NCBI RefSeq assembly: GCF_047425865.1 | Contig: NZ_CP179735.1 | Source of the DNA: Macrococcoides equi | Lineage (GTDB): Bacteria > Bacillota > Bacilli > Staphylococcales > Staphylococcaceae | Length of the DNA: 64,000 nucleotides | Reading direction: 5' to 3' (one strand) | Shown here: in pieces, positions 43,854-52,605 of the stretch | Position numbering within the stretch: the first letter of the stretch is position 1 | Layout: each line of letters begins with the position of its first letter | The notes under the pieces: generated by a model | Told to the model about the DNA's origin: nothing | The model's input: only the letters and a program-made list of their open reading frames with translations | The model's database searches: none | Made by a program: the position numbers and the translations under genes

Positions 43854-44768
43854 ATGCAAGTAAATGAAATTTACGATGGCCTAAGTGAACTTATCGGAGC
43901 TTCACATATTAAAAAAAATGAGCCTTTAAAAAATTATACATATACAAAAACAGGTGGAAATGCTGATATTTATATCACCCCTGTGAAATATTCTGAAATT
44001 CAAAAAACAATTCAATTTGCTAACCAACATCAAATTCCTGTCACTTTTCTTGGTAATGGTTCTAATATAATCATTCGCGATGGTGGTATTCGTGGTATTG
44101 TTATTAGTCTTTTAGGTCTTACTGAAGTACAGGTTGAAGTTGACACGATTATTGCAAGCAGTGGTGCAGCCATCATCGATGTCTCACGTATTGCACGCGA
44201 TCATCATCTTACAGGTCTGGAATTCGCATGCGGAATACCAGGTTCAGTAGGAGGCGCAGTATTTATGAATGCTGGTGCTTATGGCGGTGAAGTCAAGGAC
44301 GTTATCGAAAGTGCTACGGTCGTTAACCAGAACGGAGAAATCATTACCCTGACGAATGAAGAACTTAAACTCGACTACAGAACTAGTATTATTCAATCAG
44401 AACACTACGTCGTACTTGAAGCTTCATTTAAACTGGAACGTGGTGATATTAACTTAATTCAATCACAAATGGATATTTTAACAGAACGTCGAGAGGAAAA
44501 ACAACCTTTAGAATATCCTTCATGTGGTAGTGTCTTCAGAAGACCTCCGGGTCATTTTGCCGGACAATTAATTCAGGAAGCCGGCTTACAGGGGCATCGT
44601 ATTGGTGGCGTTGAAGTGTCAACAAAACATGCAGGATTTATCGTTAACGTCGATAACGGTTCAGCTACAGATTACGAAAATATGATTGCCCATGTACAAA
44701 AAGTCGTTCTAAATAATAGCGGTGTTGAATTACAACCTGAAGTCAGAGTAATAGGCGAAAAATTATAG
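43854..44768 (+). CDS. murB: UDP-N-acetylenolpyruvoylglucosamine reductase
   Basis: FAD enzyme that makes UDP-MurNAc with NADPH, in peptidoglycan synthesis. The 304-aa protein has KNYTYTKTGGNADIYITP, FAD-binding LGNGSNIIIRDGGIRGIVI, GLEFACGIPGSVGGAVFMNAGAYGGE, the active-site segment PSCGSVFRRPPG, and the C-terminal ELQPEVRVIGEKL with the proton-donor Glu. It is the type lacking the E. coli third-domain insert, as in staphylococci. Its stop codon lies within a strong terminator stem. Confidence 0.97.
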   Translation: MQVNEIYDGLSELIGASHIKKNEPLKNYTYTKTGGNADIYITPVKYSEIQKTIQFANQHQIPVTFLGNGSNIIIRDGGIRGIVISLLGLTEVQVEVDTIIASSGAAIIDVSRIARDHHLTGLEFACGIPGSVGGAVFMNAGAYGGEVKDVIESATVVNQNGEIITLTNEELKLDYRTSIIQSEHYVVLEASFKLERGDINLIQSQMDILTERREEKQPLEYPSCGSVFRRPPGHFAGQLIQEAGLQGHRIGGVEVSTKHAGFIVNVDNGSATDYENMIAHVQKVVLNNSGVELQPEVRVIGEKL

Positions 44769-44806
44769 AAGGGATAAGGACAACAGTCCTTATCCCTTCT
44801 ATAATT
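44761..44806. terminator. bidirectional terminator, murB / YtkA-like lipoprotein
   Basis: A 20-pair stem with AGAAGGGATAAGGA as its core overlaps the murB stop and ends just before the stop of the convergent lipoprotein gene. Confidence 0.9.
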
Positions 44807-45217
44807 TTATTGAACTGTAACATCAGCATTTGGCATTGTATGTTGATTATGGGCAGTGACATGGCTAATGACATTATAGTGACCTTTATCCTTAAATGTA
44901 TATTCAAGTTCATATACACCTTTTTCAGCTTTCTTAACTTTTTCCTTCACTGAATGCTTCATATCTTTATCTTTGATAATTTCAAACATCACTTCATCTG
45001 CATTGTTCACAAATTCTTTACCGTGTTTTACTGTCGCTGTAATTTTAACTTTATCTCCGGCTTTCACTTTTGCTGGAGCTTTTAAGTCAACAGTAAGAGG
45101 TGTTACTGCCTTAGACTCTGATTGACTGCTATGTCCTTCATGACCTTCGTGTTTTTTTTCCTGACCACAAGCTGTCAGCATGATGACACTTGCTCCAATA
45201 AGTAATAATTTTTTCAT
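44807..45217 (-). CDS. YtkA-like domain lipoprotein
   Basis: A 136-aa surface lipoprotein. Lipobox LTAC puts the lipid on Cys17, followed by a His-rich HEGHEGHSS segment and a beta-sandwich YtkA-like domain (LKAPAKVKAGDKVKITATVKHG, YELEYTFKDKGHYNVISHVTAHNQHTMP). Conserved His and Met residues suggest metal binding, perhaps copper, but this is inferred. Confidence 0.8.
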   Translation of the reverse strand: MKKLLLIGASVIMLTACGQEKKHEGHEGHSSQSESKAVTPLTVDLKAPAKVKAGDKVKITATVKHGKEFVNNADEVMFEIIKDKDMKHSVKEKVKKAEKGVYELEYTFKDKGHYNVISHVTAHNQHTMPNADVTVQ

Positions 45218-45303
45218 AAGAACCTCCTAAAAATTTAATCCACTTCATTATTAGAAAATTTTAGTATTTTTGCAACAACAAAATTGTGACAAACGCTAAA
45301 AAA

Positions 45304-45335
45304 ACAAGCTGATGCCCAAAATGTCATCAGCTTGT
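45304..45335 (-). terminator. nrdF terminator
   Basis: ACAAGCTGATG and CATCAGCTTGT pair around a 10-nt loop; on the minus strand TTTTTTTAGC follows. Confidence 0.88.
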
Positions 45336-45342
45336 CAAAATA

Positions 45343-46311
45343 TTAGTTCTCAAATACAAAATCTTCATCTGTTAATGCTTCTACGTTTAACGCAATAACA
45401 TAACCATCACCTTTTACACTGAAAAAGTCATGATTTTTAGTAGATGTGTTCAATGCATTTTCGATAATTGGATTAAAATCTTTCTCCTCAAAATAAGGTT
45501 CAAAACCTAAGTTCGCTAACGCCTTATTACCATTGTACTGCACGTAATTCAAAACATCTTCTGTTAATCCCACACGATCATAAAGCATCTTTGTATAACT
45601 TTCTTCATTTGCATAAAGCTTTTGAAGCATGTCATACATATCTTTATCTGCTTTTAATTTCTCATCATCAGTAAGCTCATTGCGTAAACTTTGAGCATCT
45701 AATCCAGTAAATACACCGTGAATTGATTCATCAAGTAATATTTTACGGATAATTTCACCTGATGTTGTCATCTTACCTTGCCCTGCCAGATATAAAGGAT
45801 AGTAGAATCCGCTATAGAAAAGGAATGTCTCTAAAAAGACAGAAGCGACACGAGCCATATACTGATCATAGATTGAAGCATCTTTTGCCCATAGTTTATG
45901 ATATCTACTAACTATTAAATCTGATTTGAATTTAAGATGGGGTTCATTCACTACCCAGTTATCTAATAACTCATTAGTTTCAGATGACGGTAGAAGTGTT
46001 GTAAAGATGTGTGAATAACTTTTAGCATGAATCTGCTCCATCATACCCATGAATGAATACACAGCTTTTTTGCGTAAGTCTTGTGTATGTAAACCAATTA
46101 AAGGCATACCGTCATCTGCCTGATGTGTGTCGAGTCCTGTAAGACCTGCCAGTGCATGATTAAACGTGTATTTCTCATCATCAGTAAGTTCTTTCCAGCT
46201 TGCGATATCTTTTGACACTTTAAATTCTGATTCTACCCACATTTGAGAAATATTTTGTCGCCAGAACATATTGGTCATATCTTCTTGTGTATTCCAGTTA
46301 ACAGCTTTCAT
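45343..46311 (-). CDS. nrdF: class Ib ribonucleotide reductase, beta subunit
   Basis: Carries the dimanganese- or diiron-tyrosyl radical used by NrdE to reduce ribonucleotides. The 322-aa protein has metal ligands in GLDTHQADDG, MEQIHAKSYSHIF (with the radical Tyr), FLETFLFYSGFYYPL and ILLDESIHGVFTGLDAQ. The C-terminal DEDFVFEN is the tail that binds NrdE. It follows nrdE after 88 nt that contain a hairpin. Confidence 0.97.
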   Translation of the reverse strand: MKAVNWNTQEDMTNMFWRQNISQMWVESEFKVSKDIASWKELTDDEKYTFNHALAGLTGLDTHQADDGMPLIGLHTQDLRKKAVYSFMGMMEQIHAKSYSHIFTTLLPSSETNELLDNWVVNEPHLKFKSDLIVSRYHKLWAKDASIYDQYMARVASVFLETFLFYSGFYYPLYLAGQGKMTTSGEIIRKILLDESIHGVFTGLDAQSLRNELTDDEKLKADKDMYDMLQKLYANEESYTKMLYDRVGLTEDVLNYVQYNGNKALANLGFEPYFEEKDFNPIIENALNTSTKNHDFFSVKGDGYVIALNVEALTDEDFVFEN

Positions 46312-46349
46312 TTTTTCAGTCCTTTGTCATTTGTTTTATAAAACACTAT

Positions 46350-46374
46350 TAAGAGACCGAAAATCGGCCTCTTA
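46350..46374 (-). other. hairpin between nrdE and nrdF
   Basis: TAAGAG and CTCTTA, and within them CCGA and TCGG, pair with one A/C mismatch. There is no strong T-run after it on the minus strand, so it may be an mRNA processing or attenuating structure rather than a full terminator. Confidence 0.4.
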
Positions 46375-46399
46375 GTCCCTTATTTATTCATTAAATATA

Positions 46400-48505
46400 T
46401 TATACTGCGCAACTTGTACATTCCTCTACACTTAATAACTTATTACGTGTATAGTATAAAGATTTCAAACCTTTATAGTGTGCATATACATATAGTCGTG
46501 ATAATTCACGTGTTGATATATCAGAGTTGACGAATAATATCGTAGAAATGCCTTGATCCACATGCTCCTGAATTGTTGCAATTAGATCAATCAGTTTCAT
46601 TTGATTCGTATTAAAAGCTGATTTATAGAACCACATCGTCTCTGGAGATAAGAACGGCATAGGATAAAAAGTTTCTGCATTACCATATGTTCTGCGTTCA
46701 ATTTGATCAACAATCGGCATTACAGAACTTGTTGCATTCTGCACATATGAAATACTTTGTGTGGGTGCAATCGCTAAACGATAAGCATGGAAAAGGCCAT
46801 TCTTCATGACCGCTTCTTTTAACGCTACCCAGTCTTCCTGAGTCGGTATGTGCATTCCCTCAAACAATGCTTTCACCTTATCAGAATGTGGTGTATAGTC
46901 TGTAGTTTCATATTTCTCAAAATACTTGCCTGATGCATAATCAGACTGTTCGAAATCTGCATAGCGTTCATTACGTTCTACTGAAATCTGCATTGATCGC
47001 TCAATCGAATAATAATTCATCATCATAAAGAAAGTCGCCGCAAATTCTTTTGCTTCATCACTTTCATAGCCGATTTTATTTTTAGCTAAGAACCCGTGAA
47101 GATTCATCACACCTAGTCCAACAGAATGTAATTCACGGTTAGCTTTTGCTACCCCTGGTGCATTCTTAATATCTGCTGCATCACTTACTGTTGTGAGAGC
47201 ATCCATACCGATATGAACTGAATCCTGAAATTTCTTAGATTCCATTACATTCACAATATTAAGTGAGCCTAAGTTGCAAGATATATCACGTTTAATTTCA
47301 TCATCTGTACCATAATCATTGATGACTGATGTTTCTTGTAACTGGAAGATTTCCGTACATAAGTTACTCATCTTGATTTGACCGATGTTTGAGTTAGCAT
47401 GAACCTTATTCGCATTATCTTTAAACATTAAATAAGGATAGCCTGATTGTAATTGTGTTTGTGCAATTAAATTCAGCATTTCACGTGCATCTTTTGATTT
47501 TTTCATGATATTAGGATTATTGACTAATTCATCATACATTTCATCGATATTTAAGTCATCTAATGTAATGCCATATTCACGTTCAACAGTATGTGGCGCA
47601 AACATAAAAAATTCTTTACCGTCCTTAGCTAAATCAAAGAACTTAGAAGGTACGATTAAGCCTGTTGAAATCGTTGATAGTCGTAAGTCTTCATCTGCAT
47701 TTACTTTCTTCGTATCAAGGAATTCCAATACATCATAATGGAAAATATTTAAATAGACTGCTCCAGCACCCGGACGTTGCCCCAGCTGATCAGCATAACT
47801 AAATCCACCTTCAAGTGCTTTGGCAACAGGTAATACACCTTTAGCCACACCTTTTATACCTTTAATTGCTTCACCACGAGCACGCAGCTTCGATAAGTTA
47901 ATCGCAACGCCGCCACCTATTTTAGATAACTGTTTCGCAGTTGAGTCAATATAATTGATAGAGTTTAAACTATCATCTACTTCAAGTAAGAAACAAGATA
48001 CTAGTTCCCCACGACGGGCGCGTCCTGCATTTAAGAATGTAGGAGTTGCAGGCTGATAACGCTGCTCTATCATAGCTGAAACAAGTGCTTTTGCTTTCTC
48101 TTTATCACCTTTTGCAAGGTATAGTGCAACAATAACTACGTGTTGTTTGTAATCTTCTAGATATTGTTTCTTGTCATTTGTCTTTAAAGCATAGTCCTTA
48201 AAGAACTTACTTGCTGACATATAGCTGGCAAACTGGAAAGGTATACTTTCAGCGTATTTAATAATTTCCATCAAATCAATTTCAGTATATTCATCAAATA
48301 AATTATAATAAAAGTTTTGATCTACTAAAAAGTGTAAACGCTCAAGTGGTGAATCAAAATGTATCGTAAGATCATAGATTTCTTCAAGATATACAGCTAA
48401 TGCTTCCTGATCTTTAGCTAAATCAAAAAAACCATCTTCACGGCGTTTAGTCACCTGATTATTTAATTCAATATGTTTGTATTGCTTCTCTTCTACTGTT
48501 TTCAT
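46400..48505 (-). CDS. nrdE: class Ib ribonucleotide reductase, alpha subunit
   Basis: Catalytic subunit for dNTP synthesis. The 701-aa protein has the substrate and radical motifs LVSCFLLEVDDSLNSI, ISCNLGSLNIVNVM, SVGLGVMNLHGFL, TQSISYVQNATSSVMP and the C-terminal redox cysteines EECTSCAV. There is no N-terminal ATP-cone, as usual for NrdE. It overlaps nrdI by 38 nt, so translation is coupled. Co-regulated by the NrdR boxes upstream of nrdI. Confidence 0.98.
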   Translation of the reverse strand: MKTVEEKQYKHIELNNQVTKRREDGFFDLAKDQEALAVYLEEIYDLTIHFDSPLERLHFLVDQNFYYNLFDEYTEIDLMEIIKYAESIPFQFASYMSASKFFKDYALKTNDKKQYLEDYKQHVVIVALYLAKGDKEKAKALVSAMIEQRYQPATPTFLNAGRARRGELVSCFLLEVDDSLNSINYIDSTAKQLSKIGGGVAINLSKLRARGEAIKGIKGVAKGVLPVAKALEGGFSYADQLGQRPGAGAVYLNIFHYDVLEFLDTKKVNADEDLRLSTISTGLIVPSKFFDLAKDGKEFFMFAPHTVEREYGITLDDLNIDEMYDELVNNPNIMKKSKDAREMLNLIAQTQLQSGYPYLMFKDNANKVHANSNIGQIKMSNLCTEIFQLQETSVINDYGTDDEIKRDISCNLGSLNIVNVMESKKFQDSVHIGMDALTTVSDAADIKNAPGVAKANRELHSVGLGVMNLHGFLAKNKIGYESDEAKEFAATFFMMMNYYSIERSMQISVERNERYADFEQSDYASGKYFEKYETTDYTPHSDKVKALFEGMHIPTQEDWVALKEAVMKNGLFHAYRLAIAPTQSISYVQNATSSVMPIVDQIERRTYGNAETFYPMPFLSPETMWFYKSAFNTNQMKLIDLIATIQEHVDQGISTILFVNSDISTRELSRLYVYAHYKGLKSLYYTRNKLLSVEECTSCAV

Positions 48506-48863
48506 TACATTCTTCCACCTTTTTATTAAATAATTCTACGTCTCGTTGATTGCCGTGAAGTTCAAACTTCATCAGTAAGGGTACTTGAAATGTAGCACTG
48601 ATTAAATCTCCTGCTTTAGCAAAGTTTTGTCCCCAATTTCGGTTGCCACTCGCAGCAACAGCCGTTAAATGATGATGATATCTTTCTAAAAATTGAGATA
48701 CTGCATCTGGTACCTGTCCAAAACCAATTGTTCCAGTTACAAGAATAAAGGGTTCTGACACTTCTTCTTCCATTGCAGTTTCAAGAGGTAACGATCGAGG
48801 TTGACCTGACTTTTGAATAAAACGACGAACATTTCCTGTTAGTGAATAGTAAATAATAAGCAT
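48468..48863 (-). CDS. nrdI: NrdI flavodoxin
   Basis: Flavodoxin that supplies oxidant to activate the dimanganese centre of NrdF. The 131-aa protein has FMN-binding YYSLTGNVRRF at the start, VTGTIGFGQVP and GNRNWGQNFAKAGD. The frame starts with a GTG at 48872; the ATG at 48863, 8 nt after AGGAG, is chosen. First gene of nrdI-nrdE-nrdF; no nrdH is seen nearby. Confidence 0.95.
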   Translation of the reverse strand: MLIIYYSLTGNVRRFIQKSGQPRSLPLETAMEEEVSEPFILVTGTIGFGQVPDAVSQFLERYHHHLTAVAASGNRNWGQNFAKAGDLISATFQVPLLMKFELHGNQRDVELFNKKVEECNENSRREAIQTY

Positions 48864-48984
48864 GATGACCACTCCTGCATCATAAGGAACGTTACTAAGC
48901 CTTACGTCATGTATAAATAGTAAATATGTATCGTATTTTTCTCATTTTAGTTTCAAATTATCTTGTGTCTCAAACGGAAAGATA

Positions 48985-49000
48985 ACACAAGATATAGTGG
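48985..49000 (+). promoter_or_regulatory. NrdR box 1
   Basis: ACACAAGATATAGTGG fits the NrdR consensus (ACAC-WATAT-WGTGT like) at most positions. Its start is exactly 32 bp from the start of box 2, three helical turns, as is usual for paired NrdR boxes. Confidence 0.75.
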
Positions 49001-49016
49001 TGCAAAAATTACACAC

Positions 49017-49032
49017 ACACAAGATATACGAT
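49017..49032 (+). promoter_or_regulatory. NrdR box 2
   Basis: ACACAAGATATACGAT is a weaker NrdR box sharing ACACAAGATATA with box 1. It overlaps the predicted start of nrd transcription near 49028. Confidence 0.7.
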
Positions 49033-49034
49033 TA

Positions 49035-49062
49035 ATTATAGCACTTAAAAATACCATTTCAA
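49035..49062 (-). promoter_or_regulatory. nrdIEF promoter
   Basis: On the minus strand -35 TTGAAA (49062-49057) and extended -10 TGC-TATAAT (-10 at 49040-49035) are spaced by 16 nt. Confidence 0.7.
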
Positions 49063-49196
49063 TCAGAACAACCTCAAAAAAATTTAATTTTAGTGATTGA
49101 CTTTTTCGACAACTTTTCAACCCATTGATATGTCTACTTTTCTTGATGTTGAAAAAATGTAAGTATGGTAATGAAAAAAAATTCTGTTTTAATATA

Positions 49197-49225
49197 TTGA
49201 TAACTATCTCAAATAATGCTATAAA
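49197..49225 (+). promoter_or_regulatory. promoter of the EamA transporter gene
   Basis: -35 TTGATA (49197-49202) and extended -10 TGC-TATAAA (-10 at 49220-49225) are spaced by 17 nt. Confidence 0.65.
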
Positions 49226-49279
49226 AATGACTTATGTTATCATTATAAACACAATGATTCAAAACAAGAGAGGATGCTA

Positions 49280-50125
49280 ATGGATAATAAACTTAAAGGT
49301 ATTATATGGTTATTAATCGCTTCACTTGGATTTAGTTTGATGGGGCTATTTGTAAAACTATCTGGCGACCTGCCAGTAGTTCAAAAATCCCTATTTAGAA
49401 ACCTGGTCGGAATGATACTTCCCCTATATTTTGTATACAAATATAAATCAAAGTTATTCGGCAGTTTAAAAAATCAACCGATTCTCATGATGCGCAGCCT
49501 TTTCGGTTTAACAGGTGTGCTGCTCAATTACTACACTATCGATAAAATGATTTTAAGTGATGCAGACATGTTGAATAAACTCAGTCCATTCTTCACCATT
49601 ATTTTCTGTGCAGTATTCTTAAAAGAAACTATTAAGAAATACCAGCTTTTAAGTATGTTGATTGCCTTTTGCGGTGCACTATTCATCATCAAACCAAGCT
49701 TTTCTTCAGATATAACAATTGCACTGATTGGTGTAGCCGGAGCTATATTCGCCGCATTAGCCTATACAACATTAAGAGTACTTGGTTCTAAAGAAGAATT
49801 TTATACTACTGTTTTTTATTTTTCTTTCTTCTCAACGATTGTACTATTACCCATCACGTATTTTCAATATGTTCCGATGAGTAGTACACAGCTTATCTAT
49901 CTCTTATTGTCCGGCGTATTCGCCACAGTTGGTCAATTTGGTTTAACGATTGCTTACCAGCATGCTGCTGCAAAAGATATATCTATTTTCTTCTATTCAA
50001 CAGTATTATTTAGTGCACTCATCGGTTTCATTACGTTTAATGAAATACCGGATTACTTAAGTTGTATGGGCTATGTTATTATATTCTGTGCGAGTTATTA
50101 CATGTTTCAGCGTGCTCGTGCGTAA
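49280..50125 (+). CDS. EamA/DMT family transporter
   Basis: A 281-aa membrane protein with about ten hydrophobic helices in two EamA repeats (residues about 8-135 and 145-280). The start GIIWLLIASLGFSLMGLFVKL and the helix end LSPFFTIIFCAVFLKETI are typical of drug/metabolite transporters. Substrate unknown. The frame opens at 49274, but the ATG at 49280 lies 6 nt after AGAGG. QueF follows 54 nt downstream without an obvious terminator. Confidence 0.85.
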   Translation: MDNKLKGIIWLLIASLGFSLMGLFVKLSGDLPVVQKSLFRNLVGMILPLYFVYKYKSKLFGSLKNQPILMMRSLFGLTGVLLNYYTIDKMILSDADMLNKLSPFFTIIFCAVFLKETIKKYQLLSMLIAFCGALFIIKPSFSSDITIALIGVAGAIFAALAYTTLRVLGSKEEFYTTVFYFSFFSTIVLLPITYFQYVPMSSTQLIYLLLSGVFATVGQFGLTIAYQHAAAKDISIFFYSTVLFSALIGFITFNEIPDYLSCMGYVIIFCASYYMFQRARA

Positions 50126-50179
50126 ATATTCACAATTACAAAATTATCAATTATAATGAGAGAAAAATGGAGGTCACAT

Positions 50180-50677
50180 ATGACAGGTCGACAAAAAGAC
50201 GAATTACAAGATATTACTTTACTCGGTAACCAAAATAATAAATATTTATACGAATATGACCCAGACATTCTAGAGTCTTTCGATAATAAACATCAAGGCA
50301 GGGATTATTTCGTTAAATTTAATTGTCCTGAATTTACGAGCCTATGTCCTATAACCGGACAACCAGATTTTGCGGCAATTTACATCAGTTATATTCCTCA
50401 TATTAAGATGGTTGAATCTAAATCATTAAAATTATATCTCTTTAGCTTTAGAAATCATGGTGATTTTCATGAAGACTGTATGAATATTATTATGAATGAT
50501 CTCATTGCACTGATGGATCCGCATTACATAGAAGTCTGGGGCAAATTCACACCTAGAGGTGGAATCTCAATCGATCCTTATACTAATTACGGACGCCCTG
50601 GTACTAAATATGAAGAAATGGCGAATTATCGTTTAATGAACCATGACTTATATCCTGAAACAATTACTAATCGTTAA
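50180..50677 (+). CDS. queF: NADPH-dependent 7-cyano-7-deazaguanine reductase
   Basis: Reduces preQ0 to preQ1 in the synthesis of the tRNA base queuosine. The 165-aa protein is the short (YkvM) type. The QueF signature EFTSLCPITGQPDFA has the thioimide-forming C56 and D63; LKLYLFSFRNHGDFHEDCMN and GKFTPRGGISIDP are further family blocks. The frame opens at 50156, but GGAGG lies 6 nt before the ATG at 50180. Other queuosine genes are not in the window, and no preQ1 riboswitch was seen upstream. Confidence 0.95.
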   Translation: MTGRQKDELQDITLLGNQNNKYLYEYDPDILESFDNKHQGRDYFVKFNCPEFTSLCPITGQPDFAAIYISYIPHIKMVESKSLKLYLFSFRNHGDFHEDCMNIIMNDLIALMDPHYIEVWGKFTPRGGISIDPYTNYGRPGTKYEEMANYRLMNHDLYPETITNR

Positions 50678-50717
50678 AAACTTGTACGTCTCACTATGAG
50701 ATGTACAAGTTTTTTTG
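50676..50717 (+). terminator. queF terminator
   Basis: AAAAACTTGTAC pairs with GTACAAGTTTTT, with an inner TCTCA/TGAGA helix, then T residues. It begins at the queF stop codon. Confidence 0.88.
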
Positions 50718-50764
50718 ATTTCCTCATAAACATATCTTTTTATGCATAAAATTAAAAAAAAGAA

Positions 50765-50793
50765 TTGTCTTAAAATTTAAATAAGTGTATTAT
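50765..50793 (+). promoter_or_regulatory. promoter of the first POT transporter
   Basis: -35 TTGTCT (50765-50770) and -10 TATTAT (50788-50793) are spaced by 17 nt. Confidence 0.6.
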
Positions 50794-50853
50794 ATATAAA
50801 TAGTTTTATAACAAAACATATTTATAAGTGTGTATATCAAGGGGGAATTTTAT

Positions 50854-52362
50854 ATGGCTCAACACACACGTGAAGAAGTCGTAAACAGTATGCCAAGAAC
50901 TGGTTTCTTTGGACATCCTAAAGGATTATTTACATTAATGGTAACGGAGTTCTGGGAGCGCTTCAGTTATTATGGTATGAAAGCAATATTAGTTTATTAC
51001 TTGTATTATTCAGTTAAAGATGGTGGATTTGGTTTACCGGATGCACTTGCTATGCAGATTGTATCAATATATGGTGCACTCATCTATATGAGTGGTGTTA
51101 TCGGGGGATGGCTTGCTGATAGATTTATCGGAACACGTAAATCCATCTTCTATGGTGCAATATTAATTATGATCGGTCATATTCTCTTATCATTACCGAA
51201 TAATTTTGCATTATTACTTGCTGCATTATTATTCATTATTTTAGGAACAGGCTTATTAAAACCAAACATCTCTTCAAACGTTGGTGAGTTGTATCATAAA
51301 AATGATCCAAAAGTTGATGCTGCATTTACATTGTTTGTCATGTCAATTAACCTAGGGGCCTTCATTTCACCATTGTTCGTTGGCTGGTTACAGGAAAATG
51401 TTGGATTCCATGCTGGGTTTATGGTTGCTGCTATCGGTATGTTCTGTGGTTTAATCGTTTATGTATTACGCGCTAAACCAACTTTAGGTTTATCTGGACT
51501 TGATATTCCTAACCCGGTAACACCTGAAGAAAAGAAGAAAACATTTATGACAGTGGGTATTATTCTTGTTATCATTGCTGCATATTTCGGAATCAGTGCT
51601 GCAATGGGTAAATTATCATTAGCAAGTTTTATGAATGTTGTATCAATTGTAGGAATTGTATTACCGTTCTTCTATTTTGCGAGTATGTTCCTATCAAAAA
51701 AAGCAACTTCAGATGAGAAAGCACGTGTCGGAGCATATATTCCGCTATTTTTAGCAGCTGTCGCATTCTGGAGTATCCAGGAACAGGGTTCAACAGTACT
51801 TGCAACATTTGCTGATAAAAATACACAATTAAATATGCATGTCCTTACAAATGGCGCAATCGATTTTAAAATTCCAGCTGCCTGGTTTCAGTCACTTAAT
51901 CCATTATTTATCGTGACGCTTGCACCTGTATTTGCGTGGCTTTGGGTAAAACTGGGTCGATTCAATCCACCAACCGTAGTGAAGTTTAGTATTGCATTAT
52001 TTTTAGCGGCTGTTAGTTATTTAGTCATGGTATATCCTTTAACACACGGGGGGGACTTAATGAACCCTAGCTGGCTTGTATTAAGTTATTTATTAGTAAC
52101 GATGGCAGAACTTTGTTTATCACCTGTCGGACTTGCTACAACAACTAAACTAGCACCTCAAGCATTTACTTCACAAATGATGAGTATCTGGTTTTTAGCT
52201 AATACAGTTGCACAAATCGTTAATGCGAAATTAGTAAATTATTATGATTCAGTTGAAAAATATCAATACTTTAGTCATATTGGACTTGTCACATTAGGAT
52301 TAGCAGTTATATTATTACTGATCAGTCCGTTTATGAAGAAATTTATGCGTGGTATTCATTAA
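50854..52362 (+). CDS. dtpT: proton-dependent oligopeptide (POT/PTR2) transporter, copy 1
   Basis: Imports di- and tripeptides with protons. The 502-aa protein has 12-14 hydrophobic helices. POT motifs are visible: FWERFSYYGMKAILVYYLYY in helix 1 (ExxERFxYY), GGWLADRFIGTRKSI, and FTLFVMSINLGAFISPL. The C-terminal half has QSLNPLFIVTLAPVFAWLW and VTMAELCLSPVGLATTTKLAP. The frame opens at 50830; the ATG at 50854 after AAGGGGG is the start. A paralogue follows in tandem behind a terminator. Confidence 0.93.
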   Translation: MAQHTREEVVNSMPRTGFFGHPKGLFTLMVTEFWERFSYYGMKAILVYYLYYSVKDGGFGLPDALAMQIVSIYGALIYMSGVIGGWLADRFIGTRKSIFYGAILIMIGHILLSLPNNFALLLAALLFIILGTGLLKPNISSNVGELYHKNDPKVDAAFTLFVMSINLGAFISPLFVGWLQENVGFHAGFMVAAIGMFCGLIVYVLRAKPTLGLSGLDIPNPVTPEEKKKTFMTVGIILVIIAAYFGISAAMGKLSLASFMNVVSIVGIVLPFFYFASMFLSKKATSDEKARVGAYIPLFLAAVAFWSIQEQGSTVLATFADKNTQLNMHVLTNGAIDFKIPAAWFQSLNPLFIVTLAPVFAWLWVKLGRFNPPTVVKFSIALFLAAVSYLVMVYPLTHGGDLMNPSWLVLSYLLVTMAELCLSPVGLATTTKLAPQAFTSQMMSIWFLANTVAQIVNAKLVNYYDSVEKYQYFSHIGLVTLGLAVILLLISPFMKKFMRGIH

Positions 52363-52372
52363 TATTACTTTT

Positions 52373-52404
52373 GAGATATACCTTTTAGGTATATCTCTTT
52401 TTTT
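52373..52404 (+). terminator. terminator between the two POT genes
   Basis: GAGATATACCT-TTT-AGGTATATCTC is a perfect 11-bp stem followed by TTTTTTT. Confidence 0.92.
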
Positions 52405-52561
52405 GGCTGGATACAATCAAATGGTACGTCCATGGATATATCAATATGTATGAGTTGATAATATTGTTACAAACATGCGAACAAATTTGATTTTGAATAT
52501 TTCGACTTTTAAAATTTTTATTGATTGTACAAAATTTAGTGGTAAAATAATATTCTGAAAT

Positions 52562-52585
52562 AATATAAATTTTCGAAATATTTAT
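52562..52585 (+). promoter_or_regulatory. possible CodY-like motif before the second POT gene
   Basis: AATTTTCGAAATATT (52568-52582) resembles the CodY consensus AATTTTCWGAAAATT with one base missing in the centre; a weaker half AATATTCTGAAAT lies just upstream. A -10-like TAAAAT precedes both. Peptide transporter genes are common CodY targets, but the match is imperfect. Confidence 0.3.
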
Positions 52586-52605
52586 AAATCGGAAGGGTTG
52601 AAATT

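Larger units (their letters stand above)
48864..49279. other. 416-bp divergent intergenic region, nrdI / EamA transporter
   Basis: There is no gene here. It holds the roughly 165-nt nrdI leader with two NrdR boxes, the nrd promoter at 49035-49062, a short ACACACACAC run at 49011, an AT-rich stretch with no clear signal (49064-49196), and the EamA promoter at 49197-49225. Confidence 0.6.

Noticed and set aside
49011..49020. ACACACACAC dinucleotide run upstream of nrdI as a phase-variation tract
   Set aside because: It is too short for convincing slippage and partly belongs to NrdR box 2.
50126..50179. preQ1 riboswitch before queF
   Set aside because: The gap is only about 54 nt, AT-rich, and shows no C-rich loop or pseudoknot typical of preQ1 aptamers.
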